Shown here in pieces: positions 7,325 to 17,076 of a stretch of 64,000 nt of DNA. The stretch spans positions 52,118 to 116,117 of the forward strand of contig JAIESQ010000061.1 of the NCBI GenBank assembly GCA_019745975.1, read 5' to 3'. Every line of letters starts with the position of its first letter. The stretch's first letter is position 1. The DNA is from Pirellulales bacterium. Its GTDB lineage: Bacteria > Planctomycetota > Planctomycetia > Pirellulales > JAEUIK01. Below the pieces are notes generated by a model. The model was given only the letters and a program-made list of their open reading frames with translations, did no database searches and was not told the DNA's origin. The position numbers and the translations under genes are program-made.

Positions 7325-10300
7325 ATGAGCCTGGTCAAGCGTTGTCAGCGGCAGTTCAGCCAAGGCGACTGGCAGAAAGGCCTGAGTTACGAGCGGACGA
7401 ATCGCGTTTCGATTCTGGATGCGTCTGGTGATCGGCTCTATGCCGACGTGGTTGGCACCCGACCGCAACCCTACGAAGTGCTGCTCGACTGGTCCGGGGC
7501 ACGGCAAGGCGTGCTGGCCGTCGATTGCTCGTGTCCAAGGTTTGCCGAGGTAGGCGTGTGCAAACACGTGGCGGCCGCGATCATTGCGGCCGACCAGCAG
7601 GGCTATGGCGGCCAGGCGTTGGGTTCGGGCCAACTCTATTTGGAAGCGCTCGACGACTTTGCTTCGACACGCGAAGTTGACGCCGACGTTGCGGACTACA
7701 TCGCGATTGCCAAGCAGATGGCGCAGGTGGCCGACAGCTCGGGCATGTCCCTCGACCAGGTACGGCGATTGGCCGCGGCGCGCGGCGGCGAGTTTTCCGG
7801 CGGTCGCTCGCGAAAGCAAAGCAGGCGTCGCCGGCCACGCCAACGCGCGCCGGATTGGCAGCAAAAGCTGGCCGGCATCCGTGGCGCGCAAATGCATCAA
7901 GTCTCCGAACGGTTGAACGCCAGGGAGGGCACCGCGAAATCCGCGCAGCTCTGGTACGTAATGTCGCTGGGCGCGACTCGCGAGCACGGTGTCCCTTGCA
8001 TCTCGATCTATCAACGCAAAATCAAGAAGAACGGCGCTCTCGGCAAATTGACTTTTGCCAAGCTCGATCGCGATGAAATCGATTTGCTCGCCGATCCCCA
8101 AGAGCGCCGCCTGGTGAGCATGCTCGCCGGCAACCAGGTGCGTGAGACTTACGGGTCTTCGTTTGGCAACTACGGGACTCGCTCCGATTTCACCGACGTG
8201 TTCTTGCGCCCCGCGTTGTTCGACTCCGTGTTGCCGGCGCTGTGCGCTTCGGGACGCTTCGGCTGGCTCGAAAACGATGGCGCCAATCGCGAGCAAGAAG
8301 TACACCTGCTCGCCTGGGATGACAGTCCGCCCTACCGTTTCGAACTTGAGGTGAGTCGATCGGCCGACGGCCAGGCTTGGCAATTCGTTGGTGGATTGCG
8401 CCGCGGCGATGAAGTCGTTGCGCTGCAGACGCCGTTGCTGCTCCTGGCGCACGGCTTGGTGATTTTCGCCGATCGGATCGCGCTACTGGATTGCAAAGCG
8501 GAGTTCTCCTGGATCGCGGCGCTACGCGCGGGCCCGTTGACGGTGCCGGTGAAGGACGAAGCACTGCTCGTCGAGCACTTGGCGACCCTGCCTGAGCCCC
8601 CTAGCGAATTGCCATCCGAGCTCAACTGGCAGGAGCGAACGGTCGCGCCGGTCCCCTGCCTGCGAATCGTCAAGCCGAAAGAGAAATGGAAGTGGCAGCT
8701 CGAATGTCACTTGAGCTTTCGATATGGCGATCAGGTCGCGCGCCCGGACAGTCCGCTGGCCTGGTTCGACCGCGCGTCGCGTAGCGTCGTGCGGCGCGAT
8801 CTGGAAGCCGAGGCCGCGGCGCTCGCTCAGTTAGGACGGGTCGGCGTTGAGGACGGCGAGCGGTACGGCTACGACGCGGACTGCTTGCTGGCCCCCGCGA
8901 GCTTGAACAAGGCCGTGCTCGAACTTTCGCGCGCGGGTTGGCACGTCGAAGCGGAGGGGCGAACCGTCCGCCGGCCCGGCAGTTTCGAGATCAGCGTCAC
9001 CAGTGGTGTCGACTGGTTCGACCTGGTGGCGGATTGTGATTTTGGAGGGGTCAAAGCCAGCCTGCCGCAATTGCTCGCCGCGGTTGAGGCCGGGCAGCAT
9101 TACGTGCAACTGGGCGACGGCTCGCAAGGGATGCTCCCCGACCAGTGGCTCAAGCGTTTTGCGCCGCTGGTGGCCCTCGGCAAGCCGCACGAGCAGGCCC
9201 TGCGCTTCGTGCCGAGTCAGGGGGCGCTGCTCGACGCGCTTTTGGCCGCGCAACCGCACGACCAGGTTCGAGTCGATCGGCAATTTGCCGCGCTGCGCGA
9301 GCGGCTGCGGCAATTTGAAGGCATCCAACCGCGCGAAGCGCCGCCGTCGTTTGTCGGCCAACTGCGCCCCTACCAGCGCGCCGGTCTGGGTTGGCTGCAC
9401 TTTCTCGACGAATTCGGTTTCGGCGGCTGCCTGGCCGACGACATGGGCCTGGGCAAGACTGTGCAAATCCTGGCCTGGCTCGAACAGCGCCGTCGACAGC
9501 GCCTGGACAAGCGGGGGCGCAAGCGACAGAGCTCGGAGCCGACCACGTCGATTGTCGTGGTCCCCCGCAGTCTCGTCTTCAACTGGCTGGAAGAAGCGCG
9601 ACGGTTTACGCCCGAGCTAAGGGTGTTGGACTACACCGGCCTGGAGCGCCGCGGCGCTTTGGAGCTGTTCGCCGACCACGACTTGGTGGTTACCACGTAC
9701 GGCACCTTGCGCCGCGACATCGCCAAGTTGCGCGAGCTCGAGTTCGACGTCGCCATTCTCGACGAGGCCCAGGCCATCAAGAACGCCGGCTCGCAGGCCG
9801 CCAAAGCCAGTCGCTTGTTGCCGGCGCGGCGCCGCCTGGCCGTGACCGGCACGCCCGTCGAGAACCACTTGGGTGAGTTGTGGTCGCTGTTTGAGTTTCT
9901 CAATCCCGGCATGCTTGGCCGCCACGAGAGACTCAACAACCTGCTGGCCGCCGGCCGCAACGGGAAGCGCGCCGCCAATTCCGACGACACGCGCGAAGAC
10001 GTCGCGCTCTTGGCCCGCGCGCTGCGCCCCTTTCTGCTACGGCGCACCAAGCAGCAGGTTCTCACCGATCTGCCGCCGAAGTCCGAACAGACGCTCTACT
10101 GCGAGCTCGAAAACGATCAACGCGTTAAGTACGACGAGCTGCGCGAGCACTATCGCCGCACCTTGTTGGCGCGGGTCAGCGATGTAGGCGTCAACAAGGC
10201 AAAAATCCACGTGCTCGAAGCCCTGCTCCGCCTGCGCCAGGCGGCATGCCACCCCGGATTGCTCGACAAGAAACTGGCCAAGAGCTCCAGCGCCAAGCTC

Positions 10301-10795
10301 GAAACGCTTCTCGACCAGCTCGACGAAGTGCTGGCCGAAGGGCACAAGGCGCTCGTGTTCTCGCAGTTCACCAGCCTGCTGGCGATCGTCCGCGAACACC
10401 TCGACGGCCGCGGCATCGTCTATGAGTATCTCGACGGCCGCACCGTCAAACGACAGGCCAAAGTCGAGCGCTTTCAGACCGACCCCGCTTGTCCGCTGTT
10501 TCTCATCAGTCTCAAGGCGGGCGGGCAGGGTTTGAATCTCACCGCGGCCGACTACGTGTTCATTCTCGACCCCTGGTGGAATCCCGCAGTCGAGGCGCAA
10601 GCGGTCGACCGCGCGCACCGCATCGGCCAACAGCGGCACGTGTTCGCTTACCGTTTGATCGCCCGCGACACCGTCGAGGAGAAAATCCTGCAACTCCAGG
10701 ATCAAAAGCGCGACCTGGCCGAGGCCATCATCACGGCCGACAACAGCCTGCTCCGCAACCTCACGACTGAGGACTTGCAGGTGTTGCTGAGTTAA
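7325..10795 (+). CDS. SNF2/RapA-type DNA helicase with SWIM zinc finger
   Basis: Large (1156 residues) cytoplasmic Swi2/Snf2-family ATPase, predicted to translocate on double-stranded DNA or remodel DNA-protein complexes. Near residues 61-75 is a SWIM zinc-finger, CSCPRFAEVGVCKHV (CxC...CxH). After a long middle region, the helicase core begins near residue 680: LRPYQRAGLGWLHFL, Walker A LADDMGLGKT at about residue 700, Walker B-type DEAQ at about 810, and TGTPVENHLGELWSLFEFL. The C-terminal helicase half has FSQFTSLL, LKAGGQGLNLTAADYVF and the arginine-finger motif DRAHRIGQ. This architecture is widespread in planctomycetes. The gene begins 57 bp after the phosphatase gene, but functions seem unrelated. 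Confidence 0.94.
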   Translation: MSLVKRCQRQFSQGDWQKGLSYERTNRVSILDASGDRLYADVVGTRPQPYEVLLDWSGARQGVLAVDCSCPRFAEVGVCKHVAAAIIAADQQGYGGQALGSGQLYLEALDDFASTREVDADVADYIAIAKQMAQVADSSGMSLDQVRRLAAARGGEFSGGRSRKQSRRRRPRQRAPDWQQKLAGIRGAQMHQVSERLNAREGTAKSAQLWYVMSLGATREHGVPCISIYQRKIKKNGALGKLTFAKLDRDEIDLLADPQERRLVSMLAGNQVRETYGSSFGNYGTRSDFTDVFLRPALFDSVLPALCASGRFGWLENDGANREQEVHLLAWDDSPPYRFELEVSRSADGQAWQFVGGLRRGDEVVALQTPLLLLAHGLVIFADRIALLDCKAEFSWIAALRAGPLTVPVKDEALLVEHLATLPEPPSELPSELNWQERTVAPVPCLRIVKPKEKWKWQLECHLSFRYGDQVARPDSPLAWFDRASRSVVRRDLEAEAAALAQLGRVGVEDGERYGYDADCLLAPASLNKAVLELSRAGWHVEAEGRTVRRPGSFEISVTSGVDWFDLVADCDFGGVKASLPQLLAAVEAGQHYVQLGDGSQGMLPDQWLKRFAPLVALGKPHEQALRFVPSQGALLDALLAAQPHDQVRVDRQFAALRERLRQFEGIQPREAPPSFVGQLRPYQRAGLGWLHFLDEFGFGGCLADDMGLGKTVQILAWLEQRRRQRLDKRGRKRQSSEPTTSIVVVPRSLVFNWLEEARRFTPELRVLDYTGLERRGALELFADHDLVVTTYGTLRRDIAKLRELEFDVAILDEAQAIKNAGSQAAKASRLLPARRRLAVTGTPVENHLGELWSLFEFLNPGMLGRHERLNNLLAAGRNGKRAANSDDTREDVALLARALRPFLLRRTKQQVLTDLPPKSEQTLYCELENDQRVKYDELREHYRRTLLARVSDVGVNKAKIHVLEALLRLRQAACHPGLLDKKLAKSSSAKLETLLDQLDEVLAEGHKALVFSQFTSLLAIVREHLDGRGIVYEYLDGRTVKRQAKVERFQTDPACPLFLISLKAGGQGLNLTAADYVFILDPWWNPAVEAQAVDRAHRIGQQRHVFAYRLIARDTVEEKILQLQDQKRDLAEAIITADNSLLRNLTTEDLQVLLS

Positions 10796-10839
10796 CGGCC
10801 TTGGTTCGCCGCCCACCGCCGCAACGCGTTCGGGGCGAA

Positions 10840-11973
10840 TTACTTCTCCAGCCTCCAGCCCGACGGATTGACGCTCACGGCCGTGTGCCCCTGGTAGCGA
10901 TCGTACGTCTGGTGCATGGCCTCGATCGTGTCGAAGTAACCGACGATGTGGGCCGCGCTAAACGACTGGCCTGCCTTGATCGGCCGGCCGTAGACCTCTT
11001 CGATCATCACGATGATGCCGCCGGGACGCTGGCTGCACCACGCTTCGTAAACGATCGACGGATCGAGGGTCAGGCCAGCCAGCCAGGGGCCATCCTTGCC
11101 GGTCGCCTTGTCGCGCAGGTGATACGCGCGGATGAAGCTCTTGGGCAATTGATGCATGTCACGGCGATAGCCGAACTTCAAATCGGGCGGAAACGGCGCG
11201 AAGAACTCGCTCGACGGAATCCGCAGCCCCTGGGGGCCACTCAAATAGCTCAAGTACATTTCGCTGAAGGTATCCCCCTGTTCGTGGCGCACGCAGCCCG
11301 GCGTGTCGTTGCGCAGAAACATCTCTTCGGAGGCGTTAACGCTGTCGATCTTATCCATCAGCACGAAAAATCGCTGGCCTTTGGGAAACACGACCAACTG
11401 CGTCCAGCGCGAGCCGGGCTTGCGTCCTGGCGCGGCATATTCGAACTGATATGTTGTCTTCACGGCGACATAGTCTTTCCCGCGGATAATCTCGGGCTCG
11501 ACCGGCTTCATGCGATGGCAGAGCTGCGGCCCCTCGACCATCCGCTTGCGATGGCTGGTGCCGTGCGCCATACGAACATATTCACGGCGCGCGGGATCGG
11601 TCTCGTTCTCATACCAGCTATAGCGGCCGACTCCGTTGCCGTCGGTGGCGATCACCTGTTGGCTCCACTCGGCGTCGCTGCCGGCCTCCATCAGCCAGTC
11701 GACGACCATCAGCCCATCCCCGACTTCGTGAAAGCCGGTCGCCTTGTCGACGAATGACCCCTTTTCGATGCCGGTCATCCAGTGCTTGGGATCGTGCTTG
11801 GGAATGACCGCTTCGAGCTCGGCAGTCTCGATCCTGATGGCGCGGGAGTCCTCGGTGACCTTGGCCCACGAGTCGTCGCCGGCCGGATCGGCCAGCAACG
11901 GCAGCGGCGTCATGGCCACAACAAGGTTGACGGTCAGCCAGATTCGGTAGCGGATGGTGTCTCGAAATTGCAT
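10840..11973 (-). CDS. Secreted protein of unknown function
   Basis: A 377-residue protein with an N-terminal hydrophobic signal segment (YRIWLTVNLVVAMTPLPLLADP). I do not recognise a named family. The sequence is rich in aromatic and acidic residues, with blocks such as GSFVDKATGFHEVGDGLMVVDWLME and FFVLMDKIDSVNASEEMFLRND that suggest beta-sandwich structure like that of carbohydrate-active or mutarotase-like proteins; this is only an impression. It has no transmembrane helix beyond the signal. Its end faces the SNF2 gene 45 bp away. An exported planctomycete protein acting on or binding polysaccharide is possible. Confidence 0.75.
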   Translation of the reverse strand: MQFRDTIRYRIWLTVNLVVAMTPLPLLADPAGDDSWAKVTEDSRAIRIETAELEAVIPKHDPKHWMTGIEKGSFVDKATGFHEVGDGLMVVDWLMEAGSDAEWSQQVIATDGNGVGRYSWYENETDPARREYVRMAHGTSHRKRMVEGPQLCHRMKPVEPEIIRGKDYVAVKTTYQFEYAAPGRKPGSRWTQLVVFPKGQRFFVLMDKIDSVNASEEMFLRNDTPGCVRHEQGDTFSEMYLSYLSGPQGLRIPSSEFFAPFPPDLKFGYRRDMHQLPKSFIRAYHLRDKATGKDGPWLAGLTLDPSIVYEAWCSQRPGGIIVMIEEVYGRPIKAGQSFSAAHIVGYFDTIEAMHQTYDRYQGHTAVSVNPSGWRLEK

Positions 11974-12366
11974 CGGTGGTCCTTAGCGAACTAGCGACTC
12001 AGACGTGGGTTCGCCGGCTACGTCGGGCGTAATACGCTTTTCTCCGCGCCGCGCGGAGCGGTTATACGGTAGCAGCAGTTCGGCCAAGGTTCCATCGTTG
12101 TCTCGACTCCAGATTCGCCCGGCTCTTGTACTATTCCTCGTTGCGCCGAGAATGGCCCCCCGGCCGACCATCGGAGGCCGGAATCCAATTCGGAAGTGCT
12201 CCAGTTGGTTCATTCACTGCACAACTATCAACAAACTTGCAGTGACGCGCCGCGCGTGAGCGATGCGGCGACTGGCTGTTGACGAGTGGCGGGTCGATCG
12301 CCAGCAGGGCACTTACGGCATGAGCTTTGCACTTCTCGGCAGGATCGAGGAGGCTAAACTGCCAAA
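11974..12366. other. Intergenic region
   Basis: A 393-bp divergent spacer between the secreted unknown and the DUF4112 gene. It contains a small GC hairpin at 12042-12058 (CTCCGCG-CCG-CGCGGAG) and a purine-rich GAGGAGG at about 12346-12352 upstream of the DUF4112 start. I see no convincing gene. Confidence 0.5.
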
Positions 12367-12921
12367 ATGTCGTTCGACCCGACGGCGATCCCCGCGGAAT
12401 TTCGCTCCCCTGGCGCAAGCCATTGGCAGCAGAGCGATCCCACGCGCGAGGCGCAGCAGCACTACCAAGGGATCAAGTTCCTGGTCCGGTTGCTCGATAC
12501 GGCGTTCGAGCTGCCGGTCGTGGGCTGGCGAATCGGATTGGACCCGATCATCGGGCTGATTCCAGGCGTGGGCGATGCTTTGACGACAGCGATCTCGCTG
12601 TATGTCGTTGTCGCCGCGCAGCGGCTGGGCGCGCCGCGGATCGTGGTCGCCCGCATGCTGGTCAATGTGCTCGTCGACGCACTCTTGGGGGCGGTGCCGA
12701 TCTTGGGGGACGTATTCGACGTCTGGTTCAAGGCCAACGTGCGAAATCTGGCGCTTTTCGAACGTGCGCTCGTCGCTGGGCAATCGGGCCGGCGCGGGCA
12801 GCACTGGAGCGATTGGCTGATCGTGGGGCTGGCCCTGCTGGCGATCGGGATGGTCGTGGCTGGCGCAGCCTGGCTGAGTTACCTACTTCTGACGTCGATT
12901 GGCGCGGCGATGTGTTCGTAG
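12367..12921 (+). CDS. DUF4112 domain-containing membrane protein
   Basis: A 184-residue protein matching the DUF4112 pattern: LDTAFELPVVGWRIGLDPIIGLIPGVGD, then alternating hydrophobic stretches (ISLYVVVAAQRLGAPRIVVARM) and VNVLVDALLGAVPILGDVFDVWFKANVRN. The conserved G-x-D-x-I-x-G-x-x-P-x-x-G-D motif is complete. A final transmembrane helix lies near residues 155-180. Proteins of this family are small, membrane-associated and of unknown function. The gene ends 9 bp from the end of the convergent MFS gene. Confidence 0.88.
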   Translation: MSFDPTAIPAEFRSPGASHWQQSDPTREAQQHYQGIKFLVRLLDTAFELPVVGWRIGLDPIIGLIPGVGDALTTAISLYVVVAAQRLGAPRIVVARMLVNVLVDALLGAVPILGDVFDVWFKANVRNLALFERALVAGQSGRRGQHWSDWLIVGLALLAIGMVVAGAAWLSYLLLTSIGAAMCS

Positions 12922-12930
12922 TCCGTGGCG

Positions 12931-14376
12931 CTATGCGCTGCGTAGCGTATTGCGCGGTGGTCGCATCACGATTGCCAGTGTCATGGCAAGCAAACAGCCC
13001 ACGGCTGCCGGGAGGTAAGCCCATTCGTAAGACCCCAGCACGTCCCAAACTCCTCCGGCCAACATCGGGCCGAGCACTCCCCCGACGCCGTAGGCCGTAA
13101 AGACGAGTCCGTAGTTGGCGCCCAAGTGGCGCACGCCAAAGTACTCGGCGGTCAAGAGCGGGAAGAGCGCCAGGTTGCCGCCAAACTGCATGCCGACCCA
13201 GCAGGCGGCGATCTCCAGCGTCCACACGCGCCCCCCCATGCGCATTAATGCCAAAACCATTAAGGCTTGCAACAGCGAGATGGCCGCGAGCGTGCGCCGG
13301 GCGCCGAGCCATTGCGACACCGAACCCCAGGCGATGCGTCCTGCCGCATTGAACAGTGCCAACAGCCCAAGCGCGCCTTCGGCTTCGGCGTCGCTGAGGC
13401 CCCCTTCGCGAACGCCGAAGTCCTTGAGCGAACCGATCACCATCAGCCCGCAGCTCGACGCGAACATGAACGCCAGCCAGAGCATCCAGAAGCTCGACGT
13501 GCGGAGCGACTCGAGTTGGCTGTATTCGGCCACGAAGTCGGCGCCGGTTGGAGCGATCGCACGCGGCTGCCAGCCGGCGGGACGCCAGCCGGCCGGGGGA
13601 TTTCGCAACAATAGCGCGCCGCAAGAGACGACCACCGCGAAGATACAAGAATACGCCAGGAACGTGCCAGGAACGCCGTAGCTGGCCAGGAGCCCTCCCC
13701 AGGCGCCGGCCAGCTTGATGAACAGAAACGCGCCGCCGCCGAAGCCCGCCACGGCCAGGCCGGTAATCAATCCCTTCAGATCGGGGAACCACTTGACGCA
13801 GGCGGCGATCGGGCAGACGTAGCCCAGGCCAATGCCTGCGCCGCCAATCACGCCAACCGAGAGCAACACGGCGGGGAAACTCGGACCCGCGACGGCGGCG
13901 AGTGCGTAACCCGTGGCCAGTACGAGCCCACCGGTCATGGCGACCACGCGCGGCCCAACACGATCTTGCCAGCGCCCGGCGGCGATCATCACCAGGGCGA
14001 AGACCAGGATGCCAGTCGAGAACACGGCTTGCGCCTGCTTGCCGCTGAATCCATAGTAGTGGCGTGCCCAAACGGAATCGGACACCTGAATGCGGCGCGG
14101 CACTTCGTCGGCTAGAAAGCGGGCCAGCTCGGCAGCGGCGGCTTCGCGCTGCGAGGCATGGGCGGCGGCGAGTTGTTGTTTGAGCCGGCGGTAATCGGCG
14201 ACCAGGGCGGCATGCGCCGGGGGATCGACTTCAAGCAGACGTGGAGAAAGCGTGACGGTCAGCTCGGCGCGGCTCGCTTTGAGCGCTGGCACAAAGACTC
14301 CCCACCCATAGATCGCCCCCAAGCATGGCTGCACCAACAGGGCGCCAAGCACAACGAGCCAGCGAGTGTGATTCAT
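12931..14376 (-). CDS. MFS transporter, oxalate/formate antiporter (OFA)-like
   Basis: A 481-residue polytopic inner-membrane protein with about 12 hydrophobic segments. The N-terminus (GAIYGWGVFVPALKAS) and later segments (GIGLGYVCPIAACVKWFPDLKGLITGLAVAGFGGGA) fit the OFA subfamily of the major facilitator superfamily, including the W-F-P-D-x-x-G-x-x-x-G loop between TM4 and TM5. Unusually, TM1 and TM2 are separated by about 100 residues containing a soluble insert rich in Ala/Glu/Arg (ADYRRLKQQLAAAHASQREA); similar long periplasmic loops occur in some bacterial relatives. The substrate is probably a small mono- or dicarboxylate. Confidence 0.88.
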   Translation of the reverse strand: MNHTRWLVVLGALLVQPCLGAIYGWGVFVPALKASRAELTVTLSPRLLEVDPPAHAALVADYRRLKQQLAAAHASQREAAAAELARFLADEVPRRIQVSDSVWARHYYGFSGKQAQAVFSTGILVFALVMIAAGRWQDRVGPRVVAMTGGLVLATGYALAAVAGPSFPAVLLSVGVIGGAGIGLGYVCPIAACVKWFPDLKGLITGLAVAGFGGGAFLFIKLAGAWGGLLASYGVPGTFLAYSCIFAVVVSCGALLLRNPPAGWRPAGWQPRAIAPTGADFVAEYSQLESLRTSSFWMLWLAFMFASSCGLMVIGSLKDFGVREGGLSDAEAEGALGLLALFNAAGRIAWGSVSQWLGARRTLAAISLLQALMVLALMRMGGRVWTLEIAACWVGMQFGGNLALFPLLTAEYFGVRHLGANYGLVFTAYGVGGVLGPMLAGGVWDVLGSYEWAYLPAAVGCLLAMTLAIVMRPPRNTLRSA

Positions 14377-14437
14377 CGATCAAGCCTTCGCCGGGAGCGA
14401 GTCGAGCAGACGGCGCTTGAAGTAAGCTAGGGGTTCG

Positions 14438-16807
14438 TCAAAAGTCGCCTGCCATCTCGCGCACCAGCGAGGCAAGCAACTCGACAGCGGCCGGCGAAAA
14501 GGCGTCACGCTCCGTGCTCCAGAAATTCACCGAGTAGCCGACGCCGTCGCTCGATAGGGGAACGTGAGCGCTGCTGGCAAGCCCCTTGTGGGCGAACCGT
14601 TTGGCCAGCGATCCATCGAGTTGAGCCAGGTCGGCATGAACGTGCGGCGCGGTTGCGGCGCCGTAAGTAGCCAGCGCTTCGCCCTCGGCGAACGCAAAAC
14701 TGCCGGCGGTGCGCAGCGGTGTTTTCAGCTCGGTCGGCTCGCAAGCCTGCAGCACGCGCAGCTTATCCTTGTCGAGCCAGGTCACGCAGACGCGGTCCAG
14801 TTGCGGCAGCAGATCTTGAAGCCGGGTGCAGAACAGTTCGAAGGCCTCCGGGGAGCGCAAGGCCTGCCGCGCGACGGCGCGCATCTCGTCATCGAGCCCA
14901 ACGGTGCCGTCTTTCACGCGCTGGGCGAATTCGGCGGCCCGCGTGAGGGTTGTTTGCGGCTGTTGCAGGTCCTGGTCGACCAGCGCCATGTCAAACCAGC
15001 CGAACATCATCTCCTCCCAAGTCTGTTCGCCGAAGCGCACGAGCTGCGTGGCATCGGGATTGGAAGGATTCTCGGGCGAATTGTCGTAGTGGGCCGTGCA
15101 ATGCAGTTTCGAGCCCCTGGGGGCCAGCTTGGGCTCGGCCAGGACGTAGGTCGTCTGCCAGCCAAAGTCGTACTGCGGCACCGACAGCAGCGTTTCCACT
15201 CGCCCGTCGGGCAACACGAGGTCGTAGCGGAAGTCCTTGCCGCGCAGATGCGCATGCGGCGACATCGAGAGGATAAGCGAATCTTGCCGGAATGGATAAA
15301 ACGACTCGATCTGGTAGTTGCCGTCGCCCGGCGGTATCGCGAACGTGGTATTGCCTGCCACCTGGACGGCCACTTCCTTGCGCACCGACTTGGGATCAGC
15401 GAAGATGATCCCGGCGCAACTGCGATCCTGCTGCGCCGTGCCGTTGGGAGTGTAGTGCATTTCAAAGATCAGCTTCGATCCGGCGGGAATGTACTGGGCG
15501 AGACCGTCCTCCCAGATGTGCGGCCGCACGCCTGGTGCCGTCGCGGTCAACAGCGCGTTCTTGATGCGCCCGGCAGGGCCAGTTCGCGGTCCGCGCGGCG
15601 TCGCCAGGTAGATCACGATGTGATGCGCCACACTGGGATTGCCGGGGCGCGGCTCGATCGCCTTGATCCAACGATCCTCTTTCCAGCCGGGGTCCACGAC
15701 AAAGCGTTGATAAGGTACCGTTCCCTCGGCGGGCACATCGAACGGTTCGTCGCGCATAAAGAGCACTTCATCGGGCTGGGGAATGAACCAGCCTGGGGTG
15801 AATTCAGGCAGCGGCGGCGTTTGGCTTGGGTCTCCTTGCGGCGCTCCGGCGTCGACCCAAGCGCGAACCTGGGCCATTTCTTCGTCGCTGAGCCGCGCTT
15901 CGTTGGCGAAGTGGCCGTAGCTTGGGTCGGCGTGCCAAGGGGGCATGCGGCGGCGCGCCACGACCTCGCCGATCATCTCGCTCCAGCCGACCGCGTCGTC
16001 ATACGACGTCAGCGAAAACGGCGCGATCTGTCCTGGCCGGTGACACGACACGCAATGTCGGTTCAGCAGACGCGAGATCTGATTGGCGTAGGTCACTTCG
16101 CTGGTGGGATCGGGCTTGCGTACCCGGCCGATCAAGCAGCCGGGCGCAGCGGTCGACGGTTGGCTGACTGGCTTGTCGCTTAAAAGCTCGTCGATGGCTT
16201 CGGCAAGGTCGCGGCGCACTGGCTTGTCGCGCTGGAAGGCCACGCCGCTATTGGCAAACCCATATTGATCGTCGATGCGGCCGCGGTAGCGGATCATGCG
16301 CTGTGCGTCGAGCACGAAGACTTCAGGCGTGCGCTCGGCGCCGAATTGATCAGCGACCACGTTCCCCGCGTCTTTCAGGACGGGCATCGTCAGTCCATGC
16401 GTACGGGCGAAGGCCGCCAGTTCGGTCAGGCTGTCTTGCTGATTGGAGTCGATCGCCAGGAAAGCCACGCCTCGCGGATGATACTCCTCGTCCAGGGCTT
16501 GCAGTCGCGGCGCATACAACTTTGCCAACGGACACTCGACACCGAGAAAGGCAACGACGATGAGTCGTGAGGTTGCAGCATCCGCCAGCGCATGTTCATG
16601 GCCGCGAAAATCGGGCAATCGAAAATCTTCGATCTTGCGCGGCGCGGCAACCGCGGCGCGTGAATCGTCGGTCGGCGTCTGCTGAGCGCCAGCTTGTGGC
16701 GCGAAAGGAACCACCACATAGAGCGCTATCAAGGCCACGCCGAGCCCGATGATTTCGGCAGCATGCAGCTTCCGCGATCTGTTGACGCTGTTGCCGCGCA
16801 CTGACAT
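14438..16807 (-). CDS. Redoxin-cytochrome c-copper monooxygenase-GAF fusion protein
   Basis: A 789-residue exported protein with four parts. After a signal/anchor helix (residues 17-40) comes a thioredoxin-like redoxin domain (about 58-185; FLGVECPLAKLY with one Cys). A class I cytochrome c follows (about 240-325; haem motif CVSCH at 252-256, PPW near 289). Next is a domain like copper type II ascorbate-dependent monooxygenases (about 340-612) with expected copper ligands: HH 395-396, His451 in HYTPNG, HAH 518-520 and a Met at about 600 in WEEMMFG. The last 145 residues look like a GAF domain (FCTRLQDLLPQLDRVCVTWLDKD; SSAHVPLSSDGVGYSVNFWS). The first three parts recur in planctomycetes and acidobacteria; the GAF tail is unexpected in an exported redox protein. 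No substrate can be assigned. Confidence 0.85.
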   Translation of the reverse strand: MSVRGNSVNRSRKLHAAEIIGLGVALIALYVVVPFAPQAGAQQTPTDDSRAAVAAPRKIEDFRLPDFRGHEHALADAATSRLIVVAFLGVECPLAKLYAPRLQALDEEYHPRGVAFLAIDSNQQDSLTELAAFARTHGLTMPVLKDAGNVVADQFGAERTPEVFVLDAQRMIRYRGRIDDQYGFANSGVAFQRDKPVRRDLAEAIDELLSDKPVSQPSTAAPGCLIGRVRKPDPTSEVTYANQISRLLNRHCVSCHRPGQIAPFSLTSYDDAVGWSEMIGEVVARRRMPPWHADPSYGHFANEARLSDEEMAQVRAWVDAGAPQGDPSQTPPLPEFTPGWFIPQPDEVLFMRDEPFDVPAEGTVPYQRFVVDPGWKEDRWIKAIEPRPGNPSVAHHIVIYLATPRGPRTGPAGRIKNALLTATAPGVRPHIWEDGLAQYIPAGSKLIFEMHYTPNGTAQQDRSCAGIIFADPKSVRKEVAVQVAGNTTFAIPPGDGNYQIESFYPFRQDSLILSMSPHAHLRGKDFRYDLVLPDGRVETLLSVPQYDFGWQTTYVLAEPKLAPRGSKLHCTAHYDNSPENPSNPDATQLVRFGEQTWEEMMFGWFDMALVDQDLQQPQTTLTRAAEFAQRVKDGTVGLDDEMRAVARQALRSPEAFELFCTRLQDLLPQLDRVCVTWLDKDKLRVLQACEPTELKTPLRTAGSFAFAEGEALATYGAATAPHVHADLAQLDGSLAKRFAHKGLASSAHVPLSSDGVGYSVNFWSTERDAFSPAAVELLASLVREMAGDF

Positions 16808-17076
16808 AGCCCATCTCCTCGACGTGGCGACACTCCGAGATCGCGCATGAGATTCGTTCGTCGGCGAACGATTCTACTCGGTCGCCAAGACTAATGGCCA
16901 GCACGCTGCTGGATATCGGCCGGCACGATGCCGTAACCAACATTCTGCCAGCCACTTCTGGCGGTGGTAAGATTAACGGTTCGGCGCTAAGTGCGCTCGC
17001 TGCCGGCGGCCAGCCGGCTTTAGGCAGCCGGCCGCGAAACTCGGCCAACACCTGGAAACCAGACGGCTTTCGTTTA

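Noticed and set aside
14564..16183. 539-residue plus-strand open frame opposite the copper monooxygenase gene
   Set aside because: Composition is Arg/His-rich typical of an antisense shadow; the minus-strand gene has clear domains.
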